Source: SIG607 sp045533195 (GTDB taxonomy: Bacteria > Bacillota > Clostridia > Oscillospirales > Acutalibacteraceae). Taken from it: a DNA stretch of 50,326 bases. The stretch covers positions 1 through 50,326 of the forward strand of contig JAZSHI010000018.1 in assembly GCA_045533195.1 (NCBI GenBank). The letters run 5' to 3'. Below the pieces are notes generated by a model. That model was not told the origin of the DNA. It saw only the letters and a list, made by a program, of their open reading frames with translations, and made no database searches. Positions 24,948-33,546 of the stretch are shown piece by piece. Numbering within the stretch: the first letter of the stretch is position 1; the number at the start of each line of letters is the position of its first letter. The translations under genes were made by a program, and so were the position numbers.

Positions 24948-25604
24948 ATGCGTAAAACCATTTTAGACGATGGCTTTCACAGTTATCTTGTTGAAGACGC
25001 ATCATTCGTGGGTGCCGCTGGGATTCCGGCACTTATGAATTTACAAAACACACAGATTCCCAAGGGTTTAATCCCCTTTGAAAAAGCTAAACAGACAAGC
25101 GATAAGCGACAGTAAGTACATTTTTATATGCATGATAAATTCTTTGCCGATATTTTAACATCAACTACAAAATATGTTGATTTGTTAAAGGAATTTGACG
25201 GAGTTATTTCTCCAGATTGTACAATGCTTATTGGTCAATCCACTTGCCTTCTGCAAACAAATACCTATTTCAACCGTGCTGTAGGTTACTATCTACAAAA
25301 GCAAGGAATACCAGTTATTCCTAATATACGTTGGAGTGATGAAAGCAGTTTTGAATATTGCTTCCTTGGAGTTCCTAAAAACTCTATTGTATCTGTCAGC
25401 ACACACGGTTGTATTCGTTCAAACAAGCAAAAAGAAATCTTTAAGCAAGGTTTGACTGAAATGATAAAAATATTAAAGCCCACTGATGTTTTAGTTCACG
25501 GATATATGCCCGATGTGGTGTTTAAAGATTTAGAAGATAAAACTAATTTCCACCGCTATCCCAGCTTATTTGAACAAACACATCCCAAAGAGGAGTGTGC
25601 GTAA
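24948..25604 (+). pseudogene. DUF4417 protein split by an in-frame TAA
   Basis: AAAGGTG lies seven bases before ATG 24948. The frame codes 55 residues (ending GLIPFEKAKQTSDKRQ), meets TAA at 25113-25115, and then continues in the same frame with VHFYMHDKFF and a full DUF4417 core (FDGVISPDC, GYYLQKQGIPVIPNIRW, NSIVSVSTHGC). The family normally reads through this junction. A nonsense mutation, sequencing error or programmed read-through are possible; an internal ATG at 25128 could still yield 158 residues. Function of DUF4417 is unknown to me. Confidence 0.8.
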
Positions 25605-25988
25605 ATGGGAACAGGTTTTAAAGGTGGTTCTAAAAAATATCATAGCATAGGACAAAATGTACTTATCACATCTAATTCTTATAAATACACAAATGGATAT
25701 TTTGGTGAAAAAAGTCCTAGCACTGGAAGTAAAACAAGAAATATTGTATCAAGTGATAGTGTTTCAACTGCAACAGATTTTTATAATAAGATTGCTTTAG
25801 GTGGAACCGAAACCGCTTATAACAATGGTAATATGCGTATTACTCAGATGTCTGATGGTTCTGTAATAACTTGGAGAAAAATATCATCATCCGATGGAAC
25901 ACCTGTTGTTGAAATCAACATATCTAACAGTAGTCATACCGACGGAGTAAAGCAACAAAAAATTCATTTTACTGAGGAGGTAAAATAA
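25605..25988 (+). CDS. Putative toxin-type domain protein
   Basis: This 127-residue, Gly/Ser/Asn/Thr-rich basic protein starts one base after the DUF4417 stop. The block TATDFYNKIALGG, then MSDGSVITWRKISSSDGTPVVEINI and KQQKIHF, resembles a C-terminal domain I recall from polymorphic toxins and phage head-protein fusions. There is no export signal. Two paralogous genes that look like immunity proteins follow. Function is inference from resemblance and context. Confidence 0.55.
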   Translation: MGTGFKGGSKKYHSIGQNVLITSNSYKYTNGYFGEKSPSTGSKTRNIVSSDSVSTATDFYNKIALGGTETAYNNGNMRITQMSDGSVITWRKISSSDGTPVVEINISNSSHTDGVKQQKIHFTEEVK

Positions 25989-26554
25989 TGGATATTTCAA
26001 CAATCATTTCTGAAAACGAGATGAATATACTTAAAAATATGATTGGCAAAACATTCAACAAGTACAAATGCGACCCGTTCATTAATAGTCCTATGGTATA
26101 TGGAATTGTAGGGATATACATTGACGGACAGCCTTTTAAAATCACATCTCTTTTAAAAGAAGTTAAAAGGTTTTTAACACACGATGATGTTGCAGAATTC
26201 AAAATTACTGAAACAACTGACAACAACATCAAAACCTTTATGGATAATGGTGATATGATAGAAACACCAGTAAATAGTAAAATAAAGTCTATTTCTATTG
26301 TTAATGATTTTCAGACCGTAACATATAATGGCGAAAACTACGAGTTTTCCTCTTCGGTTGGTTTTATCTTTACATTAGAAGATTCACGTGAGATATCTTT
26401 TGAAATCGGAACTTGGTTTTCCGAGATGATAACAATACAACGTGGCTATGACCTTATTGAAAAATTTACACCGACCGATGATTTTTTAGAAGAATGGCAA
26501 GAGTGCGAAGGATATACTCCAACTATCAGGCGCGAAATAACTGTAATTGAATAA
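25988..26554 (+). CDS. Putative immunity protein, copy 1
   Basis: The 188-residue acidic alpha/beta protein shares an ordered set of blocks with the next gene: GIVGIYIDG, ETPVNSKIKSISIVND, GYDLIEKF. GGAGGT precedes the ATG, which overlaps the stop of the toxin-like gene. Tandem paralogs behind a toxin-like domain are typical of immunity arrays. Unnamed family. Confidence 0.55.
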   Translation: MDISTIISENEMNILKNMIGKTFNKYKCDPFINSPMVYGIVGIYIDGQPFKITSLLKEVKRFLTHDDVAEFKITETTDNNIKTFMDNGDMIETPVNSKIKSISIVNDFQTVTYNGENYEFSSSVGFIFTLEDSREISFEIGTWFSEMITIQRGYDLIEKFTPTDDFLEEWQECEGYTPTIRREITVIE

Positions 26555-26569
26555 TTTTTGAGGTAATTT

Positions 26570-27127
26570 ATGCAAACTATTGATATGAGATTTGATTCTA
26601 ACATCGTGAGGCAGATGATAGGACAAACTTTCAAAAAATATCGCTCTGATGAATTTGTTTTTAACAATTCTGTTACAGGAATCATCGGCATATTTGTTGA
26701 TGAAAAGGTTTATGAATTTCGTAACGAACAAAAATCAGTAGATTATTTTGGTGAGCAGGATGATTATGCTGTATTCGGCATAACAGAATGTTCGGAAAAC
26801 GAAATTAAATCTTTCTTTGATGATACAGAGCAAATTGATACTCCGGTGAATCAAATTATTAAAAAAATTACTATCATTAATGAAAATCAGCAACTTTTTG
26901 AAAACGGAACACAAACCTATAATGTCTGGTTAACACGTGGTGTTATCTTTGATTTAGGTGATAGAGAAATTTCATTTAAAAAGGATACCTGCCCTTTTTC
27001 AGAAGAAATAGAAATTTTTAAAGGATATGATTTAATTAGTAAATTTCCTCATAATACTGATTTTATTGACGGTTGGGATAATTCTAAAATCCCAAAAACA
27101 AAAAATATCATCATCACTATTTCTTAA
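26570..27127 (+). CDS. Putative immunity protein, copy 2
   Basis: A 185-residue paralog of the previous gene, sharing TGIIGIFVDE, DTPVNQIIKKITIINE and GYDLISKF in the same order, but diverged over most of its length. GAGGT lies before the ATG. Divergence after duplication suggests immunity to different toxin variants. The four-gene island ends at a terminator, and its codon use is AT-richer than that of flanking core genes. Confidence 0.55.
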   Translation: MQTIDMRFDSNIVRQMIGQTFKKYRSDEFVFNNSVTGIIGIFVDEKVYEFRNEQKSVDYFGEQDDYAVFGITECSENEIKSFFDDTEQIDTPVNQIIKKITIINENQQLFENGTQTYNVWLTRGVIFDLGDREISFKKDTCPFSEEIEIFKGYDLISKFPHNTDFIDGWDNSKIPKTKNIIITIS

Positions 27128-27130
27128 ACA

Positions 27131-27168
27131 AAAGCGCCCGTAAAAAAGTTACGGGCGTTTGATTTTTT
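27131..27168. terminator. Terminator closing the toxin/immunity-like island
   Basis: CGCCCGTAA (27135-27143) pairs with TTACGGGCG (27149-27157); ATTTTTTATTT follows on the plus strand. It may also serve the leftward small gene that ends at 27171. Confidence 0.85.
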
Positions 27169-27170
27169 AT

Positions 27171-27353
27171 TTACTCTTCGATTTCGGCTTCTTCTTCATC
27201 CATCTCGTCAGAGTCGATAACAAGCTCTTTGATTTCGCCGTTAAGCTCCTTCTTCTTTTTAATAAGAGTAGCGATACCAACTGCAGCAGCGCCTGCGATA
27301 ACAACTGCGCCTGCAGCCATTAAGATTTTTTCGGTAACTGTTAATTTTCTCAT
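27171..27353 (-). CDS. Small single-pass membrane protein
   Basis: A 60-residue product: one membrane span (about 10-30, MAAGAVVIAGAAAVGIATLI), a KKKK stop-transfer patch, and a very acidic C terminus (DEMDEEEAEIEE). AGGAGG lies 11 bases before the ATG, and a good promoter lies upstream. Unknown function; the topology would place the acidic tail in the cytosol. Confidence 0.7.
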   Translation of the reverse strand: MRKLTVTEKILMAAGAVVIAGAAAVGIATLIKKKKELNGEIKELVIDSDEMDEEEAEIEE

Positions 27354-27386
27354 AATCTATATGTCCTCCTGACAACATTTTTATTT

Positions 27387-27415
27387 ATTGTACCACAAAT
27401 TATTTAAAAAATCAA
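27387..27415 (-). promoter_or_regulatory. Promoter of the small membrane protein gene
   Basis: Minus-strand TTGATT (27410-27415), 17-base spacer, TACAAT (27387-27392). Confidence 0.75.
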
Positions 27416-27418
27416 TGC

Positions 27419-28018
27419 TCATTTAAAATGCAGCCTTGACCACAATAAAATCATAACCTGAACTGGTGCGCCAAGTACGAAAAGCAACCATATATTGCGG
27501 TTTTCTGAAATGAGTAACGTGAGATAAACGCTTGAAGTTAATGACCAACATATTACGGACGAAAGAATAATACTAAAAATGCGTTTCCCCCATATTAAGT
27601 TAAAAATCAGAGCCACTATTGATGAAACCGGAACGGCATAAACGAATACCAGCCATTTTCCGTCCAGCTCACTTAAAAAACTGTCAAAATTAAGAAAAAC
27701 AATTACTGCGGCAAGCCATACTGCAACTACGCTGATAAGTGTAATAAACAGTCTGTTGGATTTTTTACGCTTTTTGACCTCTTTACGTTCTTCTTTATAA
27801 GCCTTATGGTCTCTTGTTAAAAGATAATCCACAGTAACTCCGAAAAGGTCGGCGATTGCTTTTAAAACTGTTATATCGGGAACCGATTCGCCTCTTTCCC
27901 ACTTTGAAACGGCTTTATCGGAATAGTTAAGCTTTTCAGCCAAATCGCCCTGAGTCATTAAGCGTGACTTTCTGAGAACCGTAATATTCTCTGCAATTAT
28001 AGCTTTAAGTTCCTTCAA
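27419..28018 (-). CDS. HTH regulator with membrane domain
   Basis: A 199-residue product with an N-terminal HTH_3 domain (about 8-65: LMTQGDLAEKLNYSDKAVSKWERG) linked by a basic segment (KEERKEVKKRKKSNR) to about four membrane spans. This is a common clostridial arrangement of membrane-tethered Xre regulators. The start is TTG 28018 with AAAGGATGG seven bases upstream. A target is not evident; the divergent acyltransferase gene is a candidate. Confidence 0.85.
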   Translation of the reverse strand: MKELKAIIAENITVLRKSRLMTQGDLAEKLNYSDKAVSKWERGESVPDITVLKAIADLFGVTVDYLLTRDHKAYKEERKEVKKRKKSNRLFITLISVVAVWLAAVIVFLNFDSFLSELDGKWLVFVYAVPVSSIVALIFNLIWGKRIFSIILSSVICWSLTSSVYLTLLISENRNIWLLFVLGAPVQVMILLWSRLHFK

Positions 28019-28061
28019 AAATATACCATCCTTTAATAAATACTAAATAATTTTCATATAT

Positions 28062-28090
28062 ATTATATCACCGAACAGCCTTTAAATCAA
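28062..28090 (-). promoter_or_regulatory. Promoter of the HTH-membrane regulator
   Basis: Minus-strand TTGATT (28085-28090), 17-base spacer, TATAAT (28062-28067). Confidence 0.7.
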
Positions 28091-28192
28091 GGGATTTTTA
28101 CAGGTTTTTCTACTGTCGGTAGAGTAACAGAATAGTAGAATAAACCGCAAAAATCTACAATTTATTGACTTTTTCGCCCTTTTGTAGTATCC

Positions 28193-28216
28193 TATAATGG
28201 ATAATTGTTAACAATT
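28193..28216 (+). promoter_or_regulatory. -10 element and TTGTTAACAA dyad before the acyltransferase
   Basis: TATAAT at 28193-28198 has no good -35 at 17 bases. The perfect palindrome AATTGTTAACAATT (28203-28216) covers the expected start. The same 12-bp core occurs in the Crp/ABC promoter at 6004-6015. Confidence 0.5.
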
Positions 28217-28241
28217 TATTAATAATAACAAGGAGTTTATT

Positions 28242-29153
28242 ATGAGACCGGACGGAAAGAAAATTACTAATATGACGGGTGAATATGCCGTTGTTCCACA
28301 CATAATGGTTGAACGTTGCGACTCGCTTAATATGACCGAAATTGATATTCCCCTTGAGCCTATGCAGAAATACTTAAACGCTAAGCGCAAAGAAGGTATT
28401 TCTATGAGCCATATGGCGCTTATTATGGCTGCTTATGTAAGACTTGTTGGCGAATTTCCCTATCTTAACCGTTTTATTGTAAACAGACGTATTTATGCAA
28501 GAAAAGAACTTGCAATTTCAATGGTTGTTTTAAAAAACGATTCCGATGAGGGTACAATGTCCAAAATTAAGTGCGATCCCTCGGACACCGTTTTTGATAT
28601 TAACGATAAAATAAACGAATATGTTGCCAATAACCGCAAGGCCGGTGACAACAACAAGACCGACAAGCTGGTTAGCATACTTCTGAAAATTCCCGGACTG
28701 CTTTATTTCGGTGTTAAATTTTTCAAGTGGCTTGACAAACACGGTCTGCTTCCCTACTCGGTTATCGAGGCTTCTCCCTTCCACGCAAGTATGGGTATCA
28801 CCAATCTTGCCAGTATCAGAACAAATCACATTTTCCACCATATTTATAACTTCGGAACAACAAGCTTATTTATGGCTATGGGTAATTCCAGAGAGGTTCC
28901 TATGAGAAAGGGCGGAGAAATCGTTTTCGAAAAATGTATGCCCTTTGGCTGTGTAATGGATGAAAGAATCTGTTCAGGTCTCTACTACTCTAAGGCATTT
29001 AAACGCTTCCGTCAGCTCCTTGCTCATCCTGAGCTTTTAGAGATTAAGCCAAGCCCCGAAAGTGTTACAAAGGAAACTCCCTATATTGCCGATATTAAAA
29101 AGGCAAAGGAAGAAAAACGCGCTAAGAAAAAGGCTAAAAAAGAAAAGAAATAG
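28242..29153 (+). CDS. CAT/E2-like acyltransferase domain protein
   Basis: This 303-residue protein resembles the catalytic domain of 2-oxoacid dehydrogenase E2 / chloramphenicol acetyltransferase (SMSHMALIMAAYVRLV; MGITNLASIRTNHIFHHIYNFGTTSLFMAMG; CVMDERICSG). It has no lipoyl or peripheral-subunit domain and ends in a Lys-rich tail. The canonical HxxxD near the C terminus is not evident: the segment reads MDERICSG, so activity is uncertain. Such stand-alone proteins are common in Clostridia and their role is unknown. Confidence 0.75.
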   Translation: MRPDGKKITNMTGEYAVVPHIMVERCDSLNMTEIDIPLEPMQKYLNAKRKEGISMSHMALIMAAYVRLVGEFPYLNRFIVNRRIYARKELAISMVVLKNDSDEGTMSKIKCDPSDTVFDINDKINEYVANNRKAGDNNKTDKLVSILLKIPGLLYFGVKFFKWLDKHGLLPYSVIEASPFHASMGITNLASIRTNHIFHHIYNFGTTSLFMAMGNSREVPMRKGGEIVFEKCMPFGCVMDERICSGLYYSKAFKRFRQLLAHPELLEIKPSPESVTKETPYIADIKKAKEEKRAKKKAKKEKK

Positions 29154-29156
29154 GTT

Positions 29157-29190
29157 AAAGCATCTGCGAATTTTTCGCAGATGCTTTTTT
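29157..29190. terminator. Terminator between acyltransferase and M23 genes
   Basis: AAAGCATCTGCGAA (29157-29170) pairs with TTCGCAGATGCTTT, followed by more T; it also lies at the end of the leftward M23 gene. Confidence 0.88.
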
Positions 29191-29866
29191 AGTTAAAAAG
29201 AGAAAGCGGATCGGCATATTCACCGTTAAGCATTAGTTCAAGATGGAGATGGGGTTTATCTGCGCTCTCATTTAGTACTGTGCCGATTTCGCCCAGAATT
29301 TCTTCGCTATCCACCAAATCGCCGTTTTTGACGGTGACGTTTTTAAGTCCGCAGTAGCTAAGCATCACACCGTCGCCATGGTCAATGGTAACCACCGTTC
29401 CGTAAACTGTATTTTCATCCACACCGATAACCGTTCCCGAAAAGGCAGAAATTACCACGTTTGCATAGGAGGGAGCAATATCAACACCTGTGTGTACCCG
29501 CATATCCTTAAAGGTTTCGCTGAAAATAAGTGTATCGGGGCTAAACTCTTTTAACACAGTTCCTTCAATGGGCATAATAAAAATCGGAGGATTTGTTTCA
29601 TCGGTAACATCGGTAGCATCACTGCTCTCAGATGAGGTATTATCATTTGTCTGAAGCTTTACTTCCTGATTTTCATCGGGAAAAGAGGGGATTATATAGC
29701 TTTCATTATTTTCCGACTGCTGGCTTTCCTCAGTAAAGGGCTCTGGAGCGCTTTTTTCCATAGCCGAATATGCCGCAACACCGATAACCGCCATACATAT
29801 TGCCAGAACCACGTAAAAGCCTTTTCCCGCAATAAATTTTGCAACCTTTGATTCATAAAACTTCAT
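29189..29866 (-). CDS. M23 (LytM) peptidase family protein, SpoIIQ-like
   Basis: The protein has 225 residues: a short cytosolic N terminus, one membrane span (about 16-33), a Ser/Glu/Asp-rich linker and an extracytoplasmic M23 domain (about 100-225). The zinc-site motifs HTGVD and HLHLE are intact, unlike Bacillus SpoIIQ, which has lost one His. The family cleaves peptidoglycan cross-bridges or anchors the forespore-mother cell channel. GGTGAT precedes the ATG. A sporulation role is inferred from topology only. Confidence 0.85.
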   Translation of the reverse strand: MKFYESKVAKFIAGKGFYVVLAICMAVIGVAAYSAMEKSAPEPFTEESQQSENNESYIIPSFPDENQEVKLQTNDNTSSESSDATDVTDETNPPIFIMPIEGTVLKEFSPDTLIFSETFKDMRVHTGVDIAPSYANVVISAFSGTVIGVDENTVYGTVVTIDHGDGVMLSYCGLKNVTVKNGDLVDSEEILGEIGTVLNESADKPHLHLELMLNGEYADPLSLFN

Positions 29867-29992
29867 AAAATCACCATTTTTTAATAATTTCGTTTTCTAT
29901 GAAGTATTATTGACCGATATTGTTAATCGTATTCACTTAAAAAGTTAAAATTTTGTTCACAGAATCATAAAATTTATACTTTATAATAAACT

Positions 29993-30106
29993 CATCAAAA
30001 AGGAAGCCGCATCCTTTTTGATGTGGTTTTCCGAAAGGAAAACTCTCTCCTCAAACCCCTTTAAAATAGGCAAACACTCCGCGAAAGCGGAGTGTTTGTC
30101 TTTTTT
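29993..30106 (+). ncRNA. Candidate intergenic small RNA
   Basis: Behind TATAAT (29982-29987; -35 unclear), about 114 bases can fold into hairpin 1, CATCAAAAAGGA (29993-30004) with 30012-30023; hairpin 2, GTTTTCC-GAAA-GGAAAAC (30026-30043); a single-stranded CU-rich stretch 30044-30070 (CTCTCTCC, ACCCC); and a 12-bp terminator hairpin 30071-30098 with TCTTTTTT. The T-run is on the plus strand, yet both neighbouring genes run leftward. The CU-rich stretch could pair with Shine-Dalgarno sequences. Confidence 0.6.
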
Positions 30107-30107
30107 G

Positions 30108-30959
30108 TTATTGGGATAATAAATCACTTAACCGGGCGAGTTGCTCAAAGGTAAGGGCTTCGCTTCTTACGGTCTCGCTGAGAGACAGCTCCCGAAGTGC
30201 ATCTGAAATTTTTTCTTTACCTATTCCAAGAGTATTTGAAACGGTATTGCAAAGGGTTTTTCTTCTTTGGGCAAAACAAGCCTTTATAAGAGAAAAGAAA
30301 AATTCTTCGTTTTTGACACTTACTGGCGGATTTTCCAGTATGTCCAGTCTTATTACCGCCGAATCTACATTTGGCGGAGGCATAAAGGAATCTCTGCCTA
30401 CGTCAAAAAGCTCCTGAGCCTTTGCATAGAAGGCAACTGCAACCGTTACAGCGCCTGCAGCTCTAGTTCCAACCTCGGCGCAAAGACGCTCTGCCGCTTC
30501 CTTTTGCACCATTACGGTTATGCTGTCAATGGGAAGCTTACTTGTCAGAAGCTTCATAATTATGGGCGAGGTTATATAATATGGCAAATTGGCGCATATC
30601 GAAACCCTTTTGCAGTCAGAAAACTTTTCTTTAATAAGGGCGGTTAAATCCAGTTCCATAGCATCGCCGAAAACCACTTCGGCATTGGGATAATCTGCCA
30701 GAGTTTTTGCTAAAACGGGCTTTAGGCGGTTGTCAAGCTCAATGGCAACCACTTTTTTTGCAACCTTTGCACATTCTACAGTTAAAACTCCTATGCCGGG
30801 GCCGATTTCAAGGACGCCTGTATCACCGTCGGCGGCAGACTCAGCCATAGCGGGACAAACCTCTGGATCAATAAGAAAGTTCTGACCAAGAGATTTTTTA
30901 AATGAGAAGCCCAGTGGGGTTAAAAGCTCTTTGACAGTTTTAATATCTGCTAAATTCAT
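30108..30959 (-). CDS. rsmA: 16S rRNA dimethyladenosine transferase RsmA (KsgA)
   Basis: The 283-residue SAM-dependent methyltransferase modifies two adjacent adenines near the 3' end of 16S rRNA. SAM motif VLEIGPGIGVLTVE (about 49), KSLGQNFLID at the N terminus and catalytic NLPYYITSPI (about 124) are present. It is the last gene of the parA-parB-aconitase X operon, separated from the previous gene by three bases. The hairpin 30071-30098 follows its stop. Confidence 0.97.
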   Translation of the reverse strand: MNLADIKTVKELLTPLGFSFKKSLGQNFLIDPEVCPAMAESAADGDTGVLEIGPGIGVLTVECAKVAKKVVAIELDNRLKPVLAKTLADYPNAEVVFGDAMELDLTALIKEKFSDCKRVSICANLPYYITSPIIMKLLTSKLPIDSITVMVQKEAAERLCAEVGTRAAGAVTVAVAFYAKAQELFDVGRDSFMPPPNVDSAVIRLDILENPPVSVKNEEFFFSLIKACFAQRRKTLCNTVSNTLGIGKEKISDALRELSLSETVRSEALTFEQLARLSDLLSQ

Positions 30960-30962
30960 AAA

Positions 30963-31406
30963 TTATTCCACGCTTACGCTTCCGTCATCATTTACGGTTA
31001 TGCTCATTCCTGTTTTTACATACTCTAAAAACTCACTGCCCAAAGAGTCTACAACAGGCATTTTTATATCACTAAGCCACACATCTGCAAGTATAACACC
31101 TGCGGCGGCAAGGGAGTCAATAGGCTCACTAAAGAGCATACAGGCAGGCTGTCTTTTCATAGCGCAGGCACAGTAAAGCACCAATCCACCCGTAGTAGAG
31201 CCTATAGTCATAGGAAGGCAAAGCGCCTTTCCCACCATTTCGTGACCGTAAAGGTCGGGATTATTCTGGTCACCGCAGGTGGCTTTTTTATCTCCGAACT
31301 GCAATGCCTTCTGGAAAGAAGCAAGGGTATTAAGTCCGCCGTGGCTCACTAGTGCCTGCGCCTTTACTGTTCCGGGAGCAACAATTCTTCCTTTAAAGGT
31401 TTTCAT
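30963..31406 (-). CDS. Aconitase X swivel subunit (DUF126)
   Basis: This 147-residue small subunit of an aconitase X-type dehydratase has the swivel-domain signatures GHEMVGKALCLPMTIGSTTGG and a VILADVWL segment. It overlaps the large subunit stop by one base. Split subunits occur in archaeal phosphomevalonate dehydratase; fused or split bacterial members include cis-3-hydroxyproline dehydratase. The substrate here is undecided. Confidence 0.85.
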   Translation of the reverse strand: MKTFKGRIVAPGTVKAQALVSHGGLNTLASFQKALQFGDKKATCGDQNNPDLYGHEMVGKALCLPMTIGSTTGGLVLYCACAMKRQPACMLFSEPIDSLAAAGVILADVWLSDIKMPVVDSLGSEFLEYVKTGMSITVNDDGSVSVE

Positions 31407-32695
31407 TATTTTTTACCTCCCTTTGTAATCTGCATCAAAATTTCATCATCTGTATAGTATCTTGCAGTAGTATATGTGCGAAGCTTGTTACTGGAAGTAA
31501 TTACGGGCATTTTAGCGCATAAAGGGTTATTCATATACATAAGAGGACAGATATATGAAGTAATTACACCGGTTGCTTTAAGACGAGACGCATATTCGGT
31601 TTTATTAAACTCCTCCAAAACCTTGGGAGCGGCAGTAAATACGGTAGGAATAACCACCTTTTTATTACCCGCTTCTTTAAGCGCGTCTTCAACCTTTTGA
31701 GTCCAGCTTTTTAGCTGTTCAAGACTCATATGAGGGCATCCCATAAAGCAAAGCTTAGGAGAAGCATCCTTATTTTTCCAGATTACAGGATAGTTATCAT
31801 ACACTCGCTTTAGCTCGGCATCGTCTATAACGTAAATCTCGGCATCCTCTTTAATAAGCTTTTCGCCAAGCTCTTTTGCTTCGGGGGTAAGACCGTCAAT
31901 ATGGTAAAGTCCAACCGCTCCGTTTGAAGCTGTGGCGGCGCCGAAATCCTTAAGATAAGTACAAGCGGCATCGTTAAGGTCATTACCAAGCCATTTATCA
32001 AGCCCCTTTACGTAGGGAACGGCTTCCATAACACGCATACCTATAGCGGAGCCAAGCAGTTGAGCTTCGGGCTTTTTGGTGGTCTTTATTTCTACAATAA
32101 AACTTGCCTTTCTGCCTTCATCGGTTAAAAGTCCAAATTCGGGAACATACCCTGCAATAGAGCCCATAATATCAATAATTCCCGAGTTTCTGTTACAGCG
32201 AGCGCCCAGCACCGAGTTAGCATAAACAACGGCGCTTGATTCTGCCCAGGAGAGCACGTCATCCTTCTGAGGCTTATTACCCATTTCATCCATATAGCAG
32301 GTACAGGTGAAGGCATCATCGCTCATAAGTCCCAGTTCTTTAAGCTGATTTTCATAAAAATCCTGCTTAGAATACATAAAATTATTAAAGATGAATTTCT
32401 GCAAGAAATTAGCAGGAACGTTTTTATCAATAGGTCGGGGATCTACCGAAAACTGCTGATTTGACACAACACCTGCATCAATAAGCTGTTGCATTAAATC
32501 AAAAACGGGAGTCATCATTTTAAGACCGAAGGAGGTTACAAGATGGTTATACTTGCTTGTTACTTTAACAAGACGCTGTGCTCCGAAAAGCTCACCGTAA
32601 CGTACAACCGATTCCATAACCTTTGCCATAACTTCGCCTTTTTCACCACTTAGTATGGCCTTTTGCTCATCGGTAAGTGTCATTTTATATTCCAT
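31406..32695 (-). CDS. Aconitase X catalytic subunit (DUF521)
   Basis: At 429 residues this is a full-length AcnX large subunit that builds the Fe-S/dehydratase active site. Recognisable segments are MTLTDEQKAILSGEKGEV, CTCYMDEMGN, SSAVVYANSVLGARCNRNSG and the C-terminal KLRTYTTARYY. ATG 32695 is chosen because GGAGA lies five bases upstream and it begins one base after the parB stop. It is co-transcribed with parAB and rsmA, an arrangement without obvious metabolic logic. Confidence 0.88.
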   Translation of the reverse strand: MEYKMTLTDEQKAILSGEKGEVMAKVMESVVRYGELFGAQRLVKVTSKYNHLVTSFGLKMMTPVFDLMQQLIDAGVVSNQQFSVDPRPIDKNVPANFLQKFIFNNFMYSKQDFYENQLKELGLMSDDAFTCTCYMDEMGNKPQKDDVLSWAESSAVVYANSVLGARCNRNSGIIDIMGSIAGYVPEFGLLTDEGRKASFIVEIKTTKKPEAQLLGSAIGMRVMEAVPYVKGLDKWLGNDLNDAACTYLKDFGAATASNGAVGLYHIDGLTPEAKELGEKLIKEDAEIYVIDDAELKRVYDNYPVIWKNKDASPKLCFMGCPHMSLEQLKSWTQKVEDALKEAGNKKVVIPTVFTAAPKVLEEFNKTEYASRLKATGVITSYICPLMYMNNPLCAKMPVITSSNKLRTYTTARYYTDDEILMQITKGGKK

Positions 32696-32696
32696 A

Positions 32697-33542
32697 TTAG
32701 TTCTCCTTTCCGGCAAGACGCTTTGCAAAATCTGCAAGTTCTTCTTCGCTGTAAAATTCTATTGTAAGACTGCCCTTGCCGTTTTTTCCGCCCGTAATTT
32801 TAACGGGGCGATGCAAAACTTCCTTTAGTGATAGGGCAACCTCTTTTTCAAAATTAGAAACCTTATCTTCCTTCTTTTTAGCCTTTGCAATTTTTTTAGA
32901 AGCAAGTGCTTCGAGATTTCGAACCGACGCGCCTTTAAGGGCAAGTTCAAAAAGCTCGTCTCTTTTTTCGCCTTCCACAGCCAGTAACGCTCTTGCGTGA
33001 CCTGCAGTGATTTTGCCGACTCTGAGAGCTTCAAGGATTTTTTTGTCAAGCTTTAAAAGTCTTAAGGCATTTGCCACAGCGGCGCGGGATTTACCAACGC
33101 GGGAAGCGGCTACCTCTTGGGTAAGACCGAATTTTTCAATAAGTGTGCTGTAACCCAGCGCTTCTTCATAAGCGTTTAAGTCTTCACGCTGTAGGTTTTC
33201 AACCAATGCTATCTCAGCGGCTGACTGCTCGTCCAGTTCCTTTATAACGGCAGGAACGCGGGTAAGTCCTGCAATTCGGCAGGCGCGCCAACGGCGTTCT
33301 CCCGCAATTATTTCATATCTGCCCGTTGCTCTCGGTCTTACTACTATAGGCTGTAAAAGTCCGTGAACAGAAATACTGTCGGCAAGTTCGTTTAAAGCCT
33401 CCTCGTCAAAATCCTTACGGGGCTGTTCTTTATTGGGTTCAATTTCGTGAATATCCAGTTCCGAAAGCTTACCTTCATCGGTAGCATTTTCGCTGAAAAG
33501 CGCTTCCAGTCCTCTTCCGAGACCGCCTTTTTTTACTGCCAT
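32697..33542 (-). CDS. parB: Chromosome-partitioning protein ParB/Spo0J
   Basis: The 281-residue CTPase and centromere-binding protein has GLGRGLEALF at the N terminus, the CTP-binding GERRWRA box (about 90) and the HTH (EVAASRVGKSRAAVANALRLL, about 140-165). A C-terminal dimer domain follows. It binds parS sites and loads SMC; with Soj it also controls replication and sporulation. ATG 33542 lies 11 bases after AGGAG and just past the parA stop. I saw no parS sequence in this window. Confidence 0.96.
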   Translation of the reverse strand: MAVKKGGLGRGLEALFSENATDEGKLSELDIHEIEPNKEQPRKDFDEEALNELADSISVHGLLQPIVVRPRATGRYEIIAGERRWRACRIAGLTRVPAVIKELDEQSAAEIALVENLQREDLNAYEEALGYSTLIEKFGLTQEVAASRVGKSRAAVANALRLLKLDKKILEALRVGKITAGHARALLAVEGEKRDELFELALKGASVRNLEALASKKIAKAKKKEDKVSNFEKEVALSLKEVLHRPVKITGGKNGKGSLTIEFYSEEELADFAKRLAGKEN

Positions 33543-33546
33543 TTCG

